Positions 7,926 to 15,951 of a stretch of 38,668 nucleotides of DNA are shown piece after piece; the first letter of the stretch is position 1; every line of letters begins with the position of its first letter. This DNA is from Pseudomonadota bacterium (GTDB lineage Bacteria; Desulfobacterota; Binatia; Binatales; Binataceae). Made by a program: the position numbers and the translations under genes. The notes below the pieces were generated by a model that worked only from the letters and a program-made list of their open reading frames with translations, made no database searches and was not told the DNA's origin. The DNA lies in the NCBI GenBank assembly GCA_021324455.1, contig JAJPJA010000044.1:1-38668 (forward strand), read 5' to 3'.

Positions 7926-9422
7926 TCAGGTCTGCCGCGATCGGGTTACCGCCGCGATCCGCCCCCGCTTTAGCCGCAATTCCAATTCGTCGCCGATTTC
8001 AACCGCGGCGGCGTCGGTTATCACGCGTCCGTCGCGGGTATTGATTGCCACCGCGTAGCCGCGCTCGAGCACCTTGAGCGGCGAGAGCGAATCGAGCCTG
8101 CCGGCCAATTGGACCAGTTGATGCCGCCGCGATTCCAGCGCGCGCCGCATGGCAACCAGCAGATGCTGCTGATGGCGGTCGATGGCAAGCCGGTGGGTTT
8201 GCGCGCGCTGACGCAGCGGGGCGCGGCTCAGATGCGCCGCCAGTCCCGCGACAGTCAGGCGCTCGCGCTGAACCATCGCGGTCAGGCTGCGGGCCAGATG
8301 CAGCGCGGCGCGGGCGGCGCGGATCCGGATCTCGCGCGCGACATGGAGCGGGGCGCGCAGCCGCTGCGACAAATGCTCCAGATGACGGCGGCGCCGCTCC
8401 GCCGCGCGGCCAATCGCCGCCTTGAGGGCCGCCGCGTATTCGTCGACCCGCTGCCGATTCTGACGCAGCTGCGGGGCCGGGTTGCGCACCCCGCGCGCCA
8501 ACTGCGCCGTCTCCTTGCGATAGGCCGCCGCCGCCGCGCGAATCGCACCGACCAGCGTGGACGCGGTTTCGTCCAGGCGCTGGCGCAGTTCGGCCCTGGC
8601 CGGCATCACCAGATGCCCGGCGGCGGTCGGCGTCGGCGCTCTGAGATCGGCGGCGAAATCGGCGATCGTATAGTCGATCTCATGCCCGACCGCGGAAATC
8701 ACCGGAATGTTGGAGCGGCGAATCGCGCGCGCCACGCTCTCTTCGTTAAACGCCCACAAGTCCTCCAGCGAGCCGCCGCCGCGCCCGACGATAATCACTT
8801 CGCAGCGTCCGTCCCGATTGAGGTCGGCCAACGCCTGCGCGACATCGGCGGCGGCGCCCGCGCCCTGGACCCGCGCCGGACGGATCAGCACGTGCACGTT
8901 GGGATTGCGTCCGAGCATGGTCGAGAGCATGTCACGCAAAGCGGCGCCGCCCAGCGCGGTCACGATTCCGACCGTGCGCGGCAGAAACGGAAGCGGCCGT
9001 TTGCGCGCGTCATCGAACAGGCCCTCCGCGGACAACCGCTGCTTGAGCTGCTCGAAAGCAAGCTGCAGCGCGCCCAACCCCCGCGGCTGGATTTCGTCGG
9101 CATAGAACTGCAGCATGCCGCGCGCCTCGTACAGGCTGACCCGTCCGCGCAGCAGAACCTGCAAACCGTCGGTGAGGCGCAGGCGCTGGCGCTCCAGCGC
9201 GGTGCGGAACATCACCACCGCAATGGAGCTGCGCGCGTCTTTCAGCGTCAGATACAGATGTCCGGACGGGGCCAGGCGCAAATTGGAGACCTCGCCCGCC
9301 ACCCAGCATTCATCTAGACCGACGTCGAGCGCGTCGCGCACCATCCGCACCAGTTGCGTGACGCTAAGGGCCCGCGGCGCCGGCTTGCGCGCGCCAAACT
9401 CGAGTTCGCCCTGACGGTTCAT
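7926..9422 (-). CDS. xseA: Exodeoxyribonuclease VII large subunit
   Basis: This 498-residue catalytic subunit of exonuclease VII starts with an OB-fold that binds single-stranded DNA (about 20-118, including VAGEVSNLRL and SGHLYLTLKD). The catalytic domain follows from about 140. Diagnostic motifs are GRGGGSLEDLWAFN (213-226) and GHEIDYTIADFAAD (246-259). After that comes a long Arg-rich helical region (about 270-440) that scaffolds the small subunits, and then a short beta C-terminal domain (LKVLERGYAVAINTRDG). It is the first gene of an xseA-xseB pair. It diverges from the peroxiredoxin gene over fewer than 100 bases, which must hold both promoters. Confidence 0.96.
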   Translation of the reverse strand: MNRQGELEFGARKPAPRALSVTQLVRMVRDALDVGLDECWVAGEVSNLRLAPSGHLYLTLKDARSSIAVVMFRTALERQRLRLTDGLQVLLRGRVSLYEARGMLQFYADEIQPRGLGALQLAFEQLKQRLSAEGLFDDARKRPLPFLPRTVGIVTALGGAALRDMLSTMLGRNPNVHVLIRPARVQGAGAAADVAQALADLNRDGRCEVIIVGRGGGSLEDLWAFNEESVARAIRRSNIPVISAVGHEIDYTIADFAADLRAPTPTAAGHLVMPARAELRQRLDETASTLVGAIRAAAAAYRKETAQLARGVRNPAPQLRQNRQRVDEYAAALKAAIGRAAERRRRHLEHLSQRLRAPLHVAREIRIRAARAALHLARSLTAMVQRERLTVAGLAAHLSRAPLRQRAQTHRLAIDRHQQHLLVAMRRALESRRHQLVQLAGRLDSLSPLKVLERGYAVAINTRDGRVITDAAAVEIGDELELRLKRGRIAAVTRSRQT

Positions 9423-9515
9423 CTGCGCAGCAACTTACCAGAGAGCCCCCGGCGGATTCCATCCGGCTTTCGCCTGGGAGAGGACGGCGCTATGGTCGAT
9501 GCGGAGGGCGGCGCG

Positions 9516-9962
9516 ATGCTTCAACCCGGCGATGATGCTCCCGATTTCAGCGCTCCGGCTCAGGACGGTAAGCCGCTGCGCTTGTCCAGCCTGCGGGGCA
9601 AAAAAGTCCTGCTGTGGTTCTATCCCCAGGCCGGGACCCCGGGATGCACCGCCGAGGGATGCGGTCTGCGCGACAACTACGGCTACTACGAAGAGAATAA
9701 CGTCGCGGTTGTCGGCGTCAGTTTCGATCCGGTCGAGGACAACGCCGCTTTTGCCGCCAAATACGGCTTTCCCTTCGCCCTGCTGTCGGATACCGGCCGC
9801 GCCATCGGGCTTGCCTACGGCGCCTGCGACAGCAGCAGCGCCCGCTACGCGGAGCGCGTCAGCTACGTGATCGACGAGCAGGGGAAAATCATCCGAGTGT
9901 ATCCGCAGGTCGATCCGCGGGTTCACGCGGCCGAGGTGCTGGCGGATTTACTCGGCCAATGA
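9516..9962 (+). CDS. bcp: Thioredoxin-dependent peroxiredoxin of the Bcp/PrxQ group
   Basis: This thiol peroxidase reduces hydrogen peroxide and organic hydroperoxides. The 148-residue product has the Bcp pattern: MLQPGDDAPDFSAP at the start, then FYPQAGTPGCTAEGC with peroxidatic Cys44 and the second Cys49 five residues on, which is typical of the 2-Cys PrxQ type. VVGVSFDPVEDNAAFAAKYG and the C-terminal SYVIDEQGKIIRVY follow. I chose the ATG at 9516 because GGAGG lies 8 bases before it and the N-terminus fits the family. An ATG at 9492 with AGGA seven bases upstream would add 8 residues and is a fair alternative. The ordinary Cys is used rather than selenocysteine, although the organism has selB. 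Confidence 0.93.
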   Translation: MLQPGDDAPDFSAPAQDGKPLRLSSLRGKKVLLWFYPQAGTPGCTAEGCGLRDNYGYYEENNVAVVGVSFDPVEDNAAFAAKYGFPFALLSDTGRAIGLAYGACDSSSARYAERVSYVIDEQGKIIRVYPQVDPRVHAAEVLADLLGQ

Positions 9963-9974
9963 GCGCCGCGGCCG

Positions 9975-10703
9975 CTACTGAACGGTAATCGACCCCAGGT
10001 TGGCCGGCAGTCCGGTCGGCGTTCCGCCTGAGCTTACCGTGATGGTCTGCACCTGCTGCGTGGAGCTTCCGCTGACGCTCGACGTATTGCCGCATCCGAG
10101 CTCCGTCGCGGCCAGGATCAAGGCCAGCGCGAGGACCACCAGATGCCGGCGGCGAAGCTGTCCCGTCATCAGCAGAATGCCGATCATCAATCCGAGCAGC
10201 AGCGCCGGCGGGGCTTTGGCCAAAGTCGAGGGCAAAAGCATTGCGGCATATGCCACGCGCCCTCCGAGCACGTCCGAGGAATTGGCGGATGGCGTCGGAG
10301 TAGGAGTGATGCTGGAGGTAATCGCGGAGAGGGTGAAGGTTGCGGCCTGTCCGGTGGGCAGCGGGGGCAGGGCGGAGAAGTCGAAGGTATTGGAGGTGCC
10401 GGGCGGGTTGGGCGAACTTTGCACTGACACGGACGTGGTGCCGGGGACTTGTCCGGTCAGCGTCAGCGAGGAGAAAATGCCCGGGCCGGTGGCGGATATG
10501 TTGACCGAGCTGATGGTAATCGTGCTGCCGCTGCTGTTGGTGACGGTGAAGGATCCGGCGTTGGACACACTGTCGCCGGCGGCGACGGTGATTGCCACCG
10601 ACGAGGTTACGGCAACATTTATCTGCGCGCGCGCCACGCCGCATGCCCAGCCAAGGCAAAGCACGACGATCAGTCCAGTCCAGAACCGGGGGCGACCTCT
10701 CAC
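9975..10703 (-). CDS. Secreted Ser/Thr-rich protein with C-terminal membrane segments
   Basis: The function is unknown. The 242-residue protein starts at a GTG (10703) preceded by AAAGGAGGG, an unusually strong Shine-Dalgarno. A signal peptide covers about residues 1-26 and ends ACGVARA before QINVAV. Residues 27-140 form a Ser/Thr/Val-rich beta domain (SVSNAGSFTVTNSSGSTITI) resembling Ig-like or choice-of-anchor exoplasmic domains. A Pro/Thr linker (TPTPTPSANSS) comes next. Two hydrophobic stretches follow (ALLLGLMIGILLMTG and HLVVLALALILAATELGCG), the second ending in a lipobox-like LGCG. The tail is short and polar. It is convergent with the peroxiredoxin gene, 12 bases away. Confidence 0.75.
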   Translation of the reverse strand: MRGRPRFWTGLIVVLCLGWACGVARAQINVAVTSSVAITVAAGDSVSNAGSFTVTNSSGSTITISSVNISATGPGIFSSLTLTGQVPGTTSVSVQSSPNPPGTSNTFDFSALPPLPTGQAATFTLSAITSSITPTPTPSANSSDVLGGRVAYAAMLLPSTLAKAPPALLLGLMIGILLMTGQLRRRHLVVLALALILAATELGCGNTSSVSGSSTQQVQTITVSSGGTPTGLPANLGSITVQ

Positions 10704-10901
10704 CGCTGGCCCTCCTTTTATTCCTGCCTAAACGGCGTTTTCTGCAGCATCCGAGCGCGACAAGCTTAATCCGTTCGCGCGCCCGGTACAATCAAACCCG
10801 GCCGCGATCGGTTTATTGCCAGGACGCGGGAGACGCGGCAAAAGTTCCGGCGCCACTGTCAGGCTTGCAATGTCGGCGGCGCCTGATGCAACTTCGGATT
10901 G

Positions 10902-11288
10902 ATGCGCCGGGCCATAAACCTGACTCGCGGTAGCATTCTATGCGCCGATGTCGAGCAAGCTGAAACCGCGGCGGCGCGCGGACGCGGGCTGATGGGCCGC
11001 GCGGCGCTGGCCCCGGGCGCCGGGCTGCTGATCGGATCGGGCCCGCTCATCCGTCTGATGTGGATTCACACCTTTTTTATGCGCTTCGCGCTGGATCTGG
11101 TGTTCCTTGACCGCGGCGGCCGCATCGTTCGCATCCTCTCTGCGGTAAAACCGTGGCGGCTTACGGCTCCGGTGTTCGGCGCCAGTTTTGTGTTGGAACT
11201 GGCCGCGGGCGCCGCGCAGCGCAGTTGCGCCCGCGTCGGCGACGAAATCCGATTCGAGGAATTTACCGGCGCGTCCAAACGGGCCTGA
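10902..11288 (+). CDS. DUF192 (COG1430) family protein
   Basis: This 128-residue protein belongs to the DUF192 family of small beta-rich proteins with no settled function. Visible family features are RGRGLMGRAALAPGAGLL near residues 28-45, matching the R-x-GLM-R-x-x-L-x-x-x-x-G-L-L pattern. IHTFFMRFALDLVFLD follows, then VKPWRLTAPVFGASFVLELAAG. The usual N-terminal signal peptide is absent, so this copy is probably cytoplasmic. The start is the ATG at 10902; a TTG one codon earlier is also possible, and no clear Shine-Dalgarno is seen. It stands alone between a divergent secreted protein and the convergent thiolase/DUF35 genes. Confidence 0.88.
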   Translation: MRRAINLTRGSILCADVEQAETAAARGRGLMGRAALAPGAGLLIGSGPLIRLMWIHTFFMRFALDLVFLDRGGRIVRILSAVKPWRLTAPVFGASFVLELAAGAAQRSCARVGDEIRFEEFTGASKRA

Positions 11289-11356
11289 GCGCCCGCTCGA
11301 TTATCAAATCACCGGATCGCCGCCCGTGATTGTTCGCTCAAACGACCGGCGGCCGC

Positions 11357-11758
11357 CTAAGCGGGTTTGAATTTCACCAGCGTGCATTGCGGCGTGACGT
11401 CGTCGAAAAACACCGTCACCGGCATGTCCACTTTAAGCTGATCGGCCGGCGCGGCGATATTGGTGGTCATGCGCGGCCCTTCTTCCAGCTCCACGATCGC
11501 CAGCACGTAAGGACCGTCGGCGAACAGGCGCGTGGCCGGGCGATGGACCACGGTGAAGCTGTACAGGGTGCCCTTGCCGCTGCATTTGCGCCATACCAGC
11601 CGGTCGGAAAAGCAATGCGGACAGCGGGCGCGGGGATAATAGATGAACTGAGCGCACGCCTCGCATCGCTGCAGCATCAGCTCGTGGCGTTTGGCGGCGT
11701 CCCAGAACGGCCGGCTGGTCTTGCTCGGCTGCGGAAGTGGCTTGTTGTACTCGCTCAT
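11357..11758 (-). CDS. DUF35 zinc-ribbon/OB-fold protein, partner of the thiolase-like protein
   Basis: The 133-residue protein has the DUF35 layout: an N-terminal helix (PFWDAAKRHELMLQRC), a rubredoxin-like zinc ribbon with Cys32, Cys35, Cys46 and Cys49 (CEAC and CPHC), and an OB-fold from about 55 to 130 (GKGTLYSFTVVHRPAT and then GPYVLAIVELEEGPRM). DUF35 proteins form complexes with thiolase-like enzymes, for example with Ltp2-type aldolases of steroid side-chain breakdown and with archaeal HMG-CoA pathway thiolases, where they feed the acyl-CoA. The gene starts in a four-base ATGA overlap with the stop of the thiolase-like gene, which strongly supports a stoichiometric complex. Confidence 0.9.
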   Translation of the reverse strand: MSEYNKPLPQPSKTSRPFWDAAKRHELMLQRCEACAQFIYYPRARCPHCFSDRLVWRKCSGKGTLYSFTVVHRPATRLFADGPYVLAIVELEEGPRMTTNIAAPADQLKVDMPVTVFFDDVTPQCTLVKFKPA

Positions 11759-12912
11759 GACACACGCTCCAGAATCAGGCTCACCTGCTCGCTCATGATG
11801 CCGCCGTTGCCGTTGACGTAGGCCAGGCGCGCGTTCCTGACCTGCCGCTGCTCGCCGCGCCCCATCAGTTGGCGGATGCCCTCGGTGACATGGCTCATCC
11901 CGCCGGCCAACCCCGGCTGTCCGAACGACAACTGGCCGCCGTGGGTATTGCAAGGGAAATCGCCGGAGAAGGTAAGATCGTGGTCCATCGCAAACGGACC
12001 GCCCTGGCCTTTTTTGCAAAAGCCGGCGTCCTCCAGCGTGACCAGCACGGTGATGGTGTAGCAGTCGTAGGGGCAGACCAGGTCGATGTCCTTGCGATCG
12101 ACGCCGGCCATCTTGAACGCCGCGTCGGCCGCACCCTTGACCGCGGACTCGGTGATGTCCGGCGCGTAGCTAACCGAGCAGCGGTCGCTGCCCTCGCCGG
12201 CCCCGATCAGCCATACCGGCGAATGCTTGGAGCGCAGCGCGACTTCGGGTGAAGCCACCACCACCGCCGCGCCGCCGCTCATCGGACTGACGATCTCGAA
12301 CAGATGCAGCGGCTCGCAGATGTAGCGCGAGTTGAGCACGTCGTCGATGGTCAGCGGAGTATCGTTGAAAAAGGCCAGCGGATTGGCCAGCGCGTTGCGC
12401 CGCTGATCGACCGCCACCTTCGCCATCTGCTCGGGCCTGGTGCCGTACTTCGCCATATGCCGCTGCGCAATCAGCGCATAGCTGCAGTTGGCGCCAATCG
12501 CTCCGTAGGGCGCCTCGAATTCGTACATCAGCGAGATCATCGGCGGACGCCGCCGTCCCATCCGGTTCAGATCCGCGGTCAGGCACAGGACCGCCCGGCA
12601 CATGCCGGCGTCGATCGCCGCGGCCGCGCGCCAAATCATCCCGGCGCCGCTTGCTCCTCCGATGTCGAGCACATTCAGCATCCGCGGACGCAGGTCGAAC
12701 AGCTCGCCGATCGCGGACGGATAGATCATCCCCGGGTCCGCGCTGGCCATCCCGACCAGCAGACCGTCGATGTCCTTCTTTTCCAGGCCGGCGTCGGCGA
12801 TCGCTTCCGCCGCCACCGCCGCCATCAGATCCAACGCCGAGTCGTCCGTCGGTTCGCGATACGGCTTGAGCTCGCCGATTCCGATTGCCGCAGCCTTGCC
12901 CTTAAGACTCAT
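11755..12912 (-). CDS. Thiolase-like protein lacking the nucleophilic Cys (SCP-x/Ltp2-type; possible acyl-CoA aldolase)
   Basis: This 385-residue thiolase-fold protein begins at the ATG at 12912, which has AAGGAG upstream. N-terminal features are GIGELKPYREPTDDSALDLM and AEAIADAGLEKKDIDGLLVG. In true thiolases the loop reads CASG; here it is GGASG at residues 85-89, so the nucleophile is replaced by Gly86. The C-terminal catalytic region keeps NTHGGQLSFGQPG (322-334) but has no obvious second catalytic Cys-Gly motif near YVNGNGG. Cys-less relatives that pair with DUF35 proteins, such as Ltp2, do retro-aldol cleavage of hydroxyacyl-CoA. That role is more likely here than acetyl-CoA acetyltransferase. 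The substrate is unknown. Confidence 0.85.
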   Translation of the reverse strand: MSLKGKAAAIGIGELKPYREPTDDSALDLMAAVAAEAIADAGLEKKDIDGLLVGMASADPGMIYPSAIGELFDLRPRMLNVLDIGGASGAGMIWRAAAAIDAGMCRAVLCLTADLNRMGRRRPPMISLMYEFEAPYGAIGANCSYALIAQRHMAKYGTRPEQMAKVAVDQRRNALANPLAFFNDTPLTIDDVLNSRYICEPLHLFEIVSPMSGGAAVVVASPEVALRSKHSPVWLIGAGEGSDRCSVSYAPDITESAVKGAADAAFKMAGVDRKDIDLVCPYDCYTITVLVTLEDAGFCKKGQGGPFAMDHDLTFSGDFPCNTHGGQLSFGQPGLAGGMSHVTEGIRQLMGRGEQRQVRNARLAYVNGNGGIMSEQVSLILERVS

Positions 12913-13029
12913 TGCTGACGCTCCTTCTCTCCGATCGAGTACCACAAACCGCCGGCGCCGGTGTATAGATTAGCCGGCTGACAGGCGCGCCGCGCCGCGA
13001 TAGACTGGCGCATTGACGGGAGTTCGACC

Positions 13030-13209
13030 ATGGCCTTTATCTGCTGCGACGACCACAATCTTTCAATCGAGGCCGACGGCGTCGATCAGGCTACCGCCGG
13101 ACGCCTGATGGTTGACGACAATCAGCCGGCGCGCGGCGCAGCGGAGCAGGAAGTGCAGCAATTCGGGCGCGAACACCGCCAATGCAGCGTCCGCATCCTG
13201 GCCGATTAG
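13030..13209 (+). CDS. Possible small protein, 59 residues, upstream of the amidohydrolase
   Basis: The ATG at 13030 is preceded by GGGAG seven bases away and opens a frame ending at TAG 13207-13209. The product starts MAFICCDDHNLSIEADGVDQ, with two adjacent Cys, and ends in QCSVRILAD. It is acidic overall, has no membrane segment and matches no family I know. It lies between the divergently transcribed thiolase-like gene and the amidohydrolase, 61 bases before the latter, so it could be the first gene of that transcript. The good ribosome-binding site and position are the only support; it may be a chance frame. Confidence 0.35.
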   Translation: MAFICCDDHNLSIEADGVDQATAGRLMVDDNQPARGAAEQEVQQFGREHRQCSVRILAD

Positions 13210-13270
13210 CGCGGATGCGGCGCTGGCGCGAGCTGCGCGGCGCGCTCTAACCCTGGTGAAGGAGGCGATG

Positions 13271-14713
13271 ATGTCCTCCAGCAAACAATCCCGATCCGCG
13301 GCGCTGCGCGAGCGCCTGGACCATCCGGTAATCGATTCGGACGGCCATGCGATCGAATTCGCGCGGGCGCTGTTCGAGTGCCTTGCGGAAGTTGCCGGCC
13401 GCGACATGGTGCAGAAGGTGCGGCGCCTGATTCCCGGGCCGCTGGGCGCGGCGTCGCCCGAACAGCGGCGCCAGATGCGGCTGCATCGCGGACCATGGTG
13501 GGCGCTGCCGGCGGAGAATACGCTGGATTTGGCCACCGCCACCTTGCCCAGGCTGCTGTACGAGCGTCTGGACGAGATGGGTCTGGATTTTACCGTGCTT
13601 TATCCCAGTTTGGCGCTGATTTTTCCCGACATTGAAGATGAGCCAGCGCGCCGCGCCGCCTGCCGCGCCGCCAATCTGTACTTCGCGCGCTACTTCGGCG
13701 AGTACCGCGATCGGATGGCGCCGGTGGCGGTGATCCCGATGCATACGCCGGCCGAAGCCATCGCGGAGCTGGACTATGCGGTCGGCGTGCTCAAGCTCAA
13801 GGCGGCGATGATGCCCAGTTATGTGCGCCGTCCGATCCCGGCGCTGGCCGATCGAAACTTCCCGGCGCCGTACGCCCGCTGGATCGATACCTTCGCGCTG
13901 GACAGCGAATACGATTACGACCCGGTATGGGCCAGATGCGTCGCGTTGGGCATCGCGCCAACCTTTCATTCCCTCAGCATGGGCATCGGCTTTCGCACCT
14001 CGATGTCGAATTACATGTACAACCACATCGGCCATTTCGCCGCTTCGGGCGAGGCGTTGTGCAAAGCGTTGTTCATGGGCGGGGTGACGCGGCGTTTCCC
14101 GGCGCTGAAGTTCGCGTTTCTCGAAGGCGGCGTATCGTGGGCGGCCGCGCTTTACGCGGATCTGGTCGGGCATTGGGAAAAACGCAACGTCCGCGACGTG
14201 CAGCGCTACAACCCCTTGCGCATCGATAAGGAGCTGTTCCTGTCTCTGTGCCAGCGCTACGGGGGCCCGCTGGTGGAGGGACGGCTCGACTCGCGCGCCT
14301 ATACCCTGCCGGCGGCGGATCCGAGCGGCGATTTGGACAGCCGCGACGACTGGTCGCGATGCGGGATTGAATCGGCGCAAGATATCCGCGACCTGTTCGT
14401 CGGACATTTCTATTTCGGATGCGAGGCGGACGATCCGATGAACGCGGCGGCCTTCGATACGCGCCGCAATCCATTGGGCGCCCGGCTCAACGCCATCTTC
14501 AGTTCCGATATCGGCCACTGGGACGTGCCCGACATGCGCGAGGTTACCCACGAGGCTTACGAACTGGTGGAGCGGAAGATCATCACGGCGGATGACTTCC
14601 GCCGCTTCGTATTCGACAATCCGGCCCGAATGTGGCTGGCGGCGAATCCGGATTTCTTCAACGGCACGGTGGTCGAAGATCAGGTGCGCAAAGTGGCCGC
14701 GGCCATTGCGTGA
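13271..14713 (+). CDS. Amidohydrolase family protein (amidohydrolase 2/ACMSD-type, metal-dependent)
   Basis: The 480-residue TIM-barrel metal hydrolase or decarboxylase belongs to the amidohydrolase-2 group. The N-terminal metal motif is reduced to VIDSDGHAIE with one His (H26) instead of HxH, as in many members of this large uncharacterised subfamily. Further candidate active-site residues are H233 in PTFHSLSMG, H255 in NHIGHFA, E285 in KFAFLEGGVSW and D413 in FSSDIGHWDVPD. The C-terminus FDNPARMWLAANPDFF is also typical. I chose the ATG at 13271, with AAGGAGG five bases upstream; the longer frame from 13112 looks non-coding before this point. Family members act on aromatic acids, lactones and related compounds. 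Its position opposite the Cys-less thiolase suggests a catabolic role. Confidence 0.88.
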   Translation: MSSSKQSRSAALRERLDHPVIDSDGHAIEFARALFECLAEVAGRDMVQKVRRLIPGPLGAASPEQRRQMRLHRGPWWALPAENTLDLATATLPRLLYERLDEMGLDFTVLYPSLALIFPDIEDEPARRAACRAANLYFARYFGEYRDRMAPVAVIPMHTPAEAIAELDYAVGVLKLKAAMMPSYVRRPIPALADRNFPAPYARWIDTFALDSEYDYDPVWARCVALGIAPTFHSLSMGIGFRTSMSNYMYNHIGHFAASGEALCKALFMGGVTRRFPALKFAFLEGGVSWAAALYADLVGHWEKRNVRDVQRYNPLRIDKELFLSLCQRYGGPLVEGRLDSRAYTLPAADPSGDLDSRDDWSRCGIESAQDIRDLFVGHFYFGCEADDPMNAAAFDTRRNPLGARLNAIFSSDIGHWDVPDMREVTHEAYELVERKIITADDFRRFVFDNPARMWLAANPDFFNGTVVEDQVRKVAAAIA

Positions 14714-14740
14714 TTGCCGCGGCGGCGCCGGATTGCTTTT

Positions 14741-14767
14741 GCGGGCGGGGCGGATGCCCGCCCCCGC
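14741..14767. terminator. GC-rich hairpin between convergent genes
   Basis: GCGGG (14741-14745) pairs with CCCGC (14763-14767) and GGGC (14748-14751) with GCCC (14756-14759) around a GGAT loop. It lies in the 58-base gap between the stops of the amidohydrolase and methyltransferase genes, where a bidirectional terminator is expected. Four T precede it on the plus strand, which would serve the minus-strand transcript. Confidence 0.4.
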
Positions 14768-14771
14768 GCGC

Positions 14772-15845
14772 TCAGCCCTTCAACTCGTACAGCGCCGCAA
14801 AGGGGTGATCGATCGGGAGGCGGCGGAAATGGCGGAAGCCGGCGCTTTCGGCCAACTCGCGCGCCTTGGCCTCGCCCATCGCGGCGCCCAGTCCCGCGCC
14901 GCCTTCGGCCAGCGACGTCGTCATGCAGTACAGCGTGCTGGCCGAATACAGCATCCGGCCCATCGGACTGATGTTCTCCTCCACCCGCGATGAGGCGTTG
15001 ACTTCGGCCATCATGTAGGTCCCGCCCGGGCGCAGCGAATTGCGGATCGAGGTCAGCAGCGCGAGCGGATCCACCGCGTCATGCACAACTTCGAAGGTGG
15101 TGATGAAATCGAAGGTGGAATGCGGCAGCTGGTTGCAGTCGGCGACGTCGAAGCGGATGCGATTCTCGCCCAGTCCGGCGGCGCGGGCGTTGGCGCGTGC
15201 GCGCTCGATCGATCCGGCATGGCGGTCGAAACCGAACACGCGCGCATTGGGGAAGGCCTGGGCGATCTTGATCGCGGCGCGTCCGCTGCCGCATCCGACG
15301 TCCAGCGCGGCTCCGCCCTCGTTCAGCCTGGCCTGCACCCTGGGCAGGGCGGGGAGCCATTGCTGGATCAGGTAATGTTCGTACATCGGCGCGGTCATCC
15401 GCTCCATCGCGGCGAACAGTTCCTGCGGATATTCGCTTTGCGCGACGCCGCCGCCGGTGCGAAAGGCTTCGGCGACCTTGGGAGCGACGATCAGATGGGG
15501 CATCAGGCCGGCGAACATGCTGGCCAAAAACACCGGTGAATTCTCCTCCGCCAGCGGCGCGACATGCTCGGGCGGCAGACGGTAGCGTTCGGTTGTGGGA
15601 TCGTAATCGAGGTATTGCGCCGCGACCATCGAGCCGAGCCATTCGCGCAGGTAGCGTTCCTGCAGTCCGGTGCGCTGCGCCAGCTCCGCAACCGTGACCG
15701 GTCCGGTTTGGGCCATCGCCTTGAAAATTCCCAAACGGTCTCCGATGTAAGTCATTGCGGAATGAAACGACGCCGACACGTCTTTCATCAATTGCTGGAG
15801 AAATCGCTGGGCTTTTTCCTTGTTGAAGCCGCCATGCTCGGGCAT
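14772..15845 (-). CDS. SAM-dependent methyltransferase with N-terminal winged-helix domain (Rv2258c-like)
   Basis: The 357-residue class I methyltransferase starts with a winged-helix dimerisation domain (about 30-95: GDRLGIFKAMAQTGPVTVAE, then LQERYLREWLGSMVAAQYL). The SAM-binding Rossmann domain follows, with motif I LDVGCGSGRAA at 181-191, the acidic residue ending motif II in FGFDRHAG, and a motif IV-like DFITTFEVVHD. The arrangement matches mycobacterial Rv2258c and related enzymes whose natural substrates are not known. I chose the ATG at 15845; a longer frame to 15905 exists but its first 20 residues look non-coding. It is convergent with the amidohydrolase and 106 bases downstream of the DUF2333 gene on the same strand. 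Confidence 0.9.
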   Translation of the reverse strand: MPEHGGFNKEKAQRFLQQLMKDVSASFHSAMTYIGDRLGIFKAMAQTGPVTVAELAQRTGLQERYLREWLGSMVAAQYLDYDPTTERYRLPPEHVAPLAEENSPVFLASMFAGLMPHLIVAPKVAEAFRTGGGVAQSEYPQELFAAMERMTAPMYEHYLIQQWLPALPRVQARLNEGGAALDVGCGSGRAAIKIAQAFPNARVFGFDRHAGSIERARANARAAGLGENRIRFDVADCNQLPHSTFDFITTFEVVHDAVDPLALLTSIRNSLRPGGTYMMAEVNASSRVEENISPMGRMLYSASTLYCMTTSLAEGGAGLGAAMGEAKARELAESAGFRHFRRLPIDHPFAALYELKG

Positions 15846-15951
15846 CTTTTCCGCTCCCCATTCGCAGGTTACCTGTACGCTTAACCAAACAGGGATGGAA
15901 AGCAATCGAAATTTTCGGTCCCCTGGAGGTCTCCCTGGAGCGGGACCAGGA

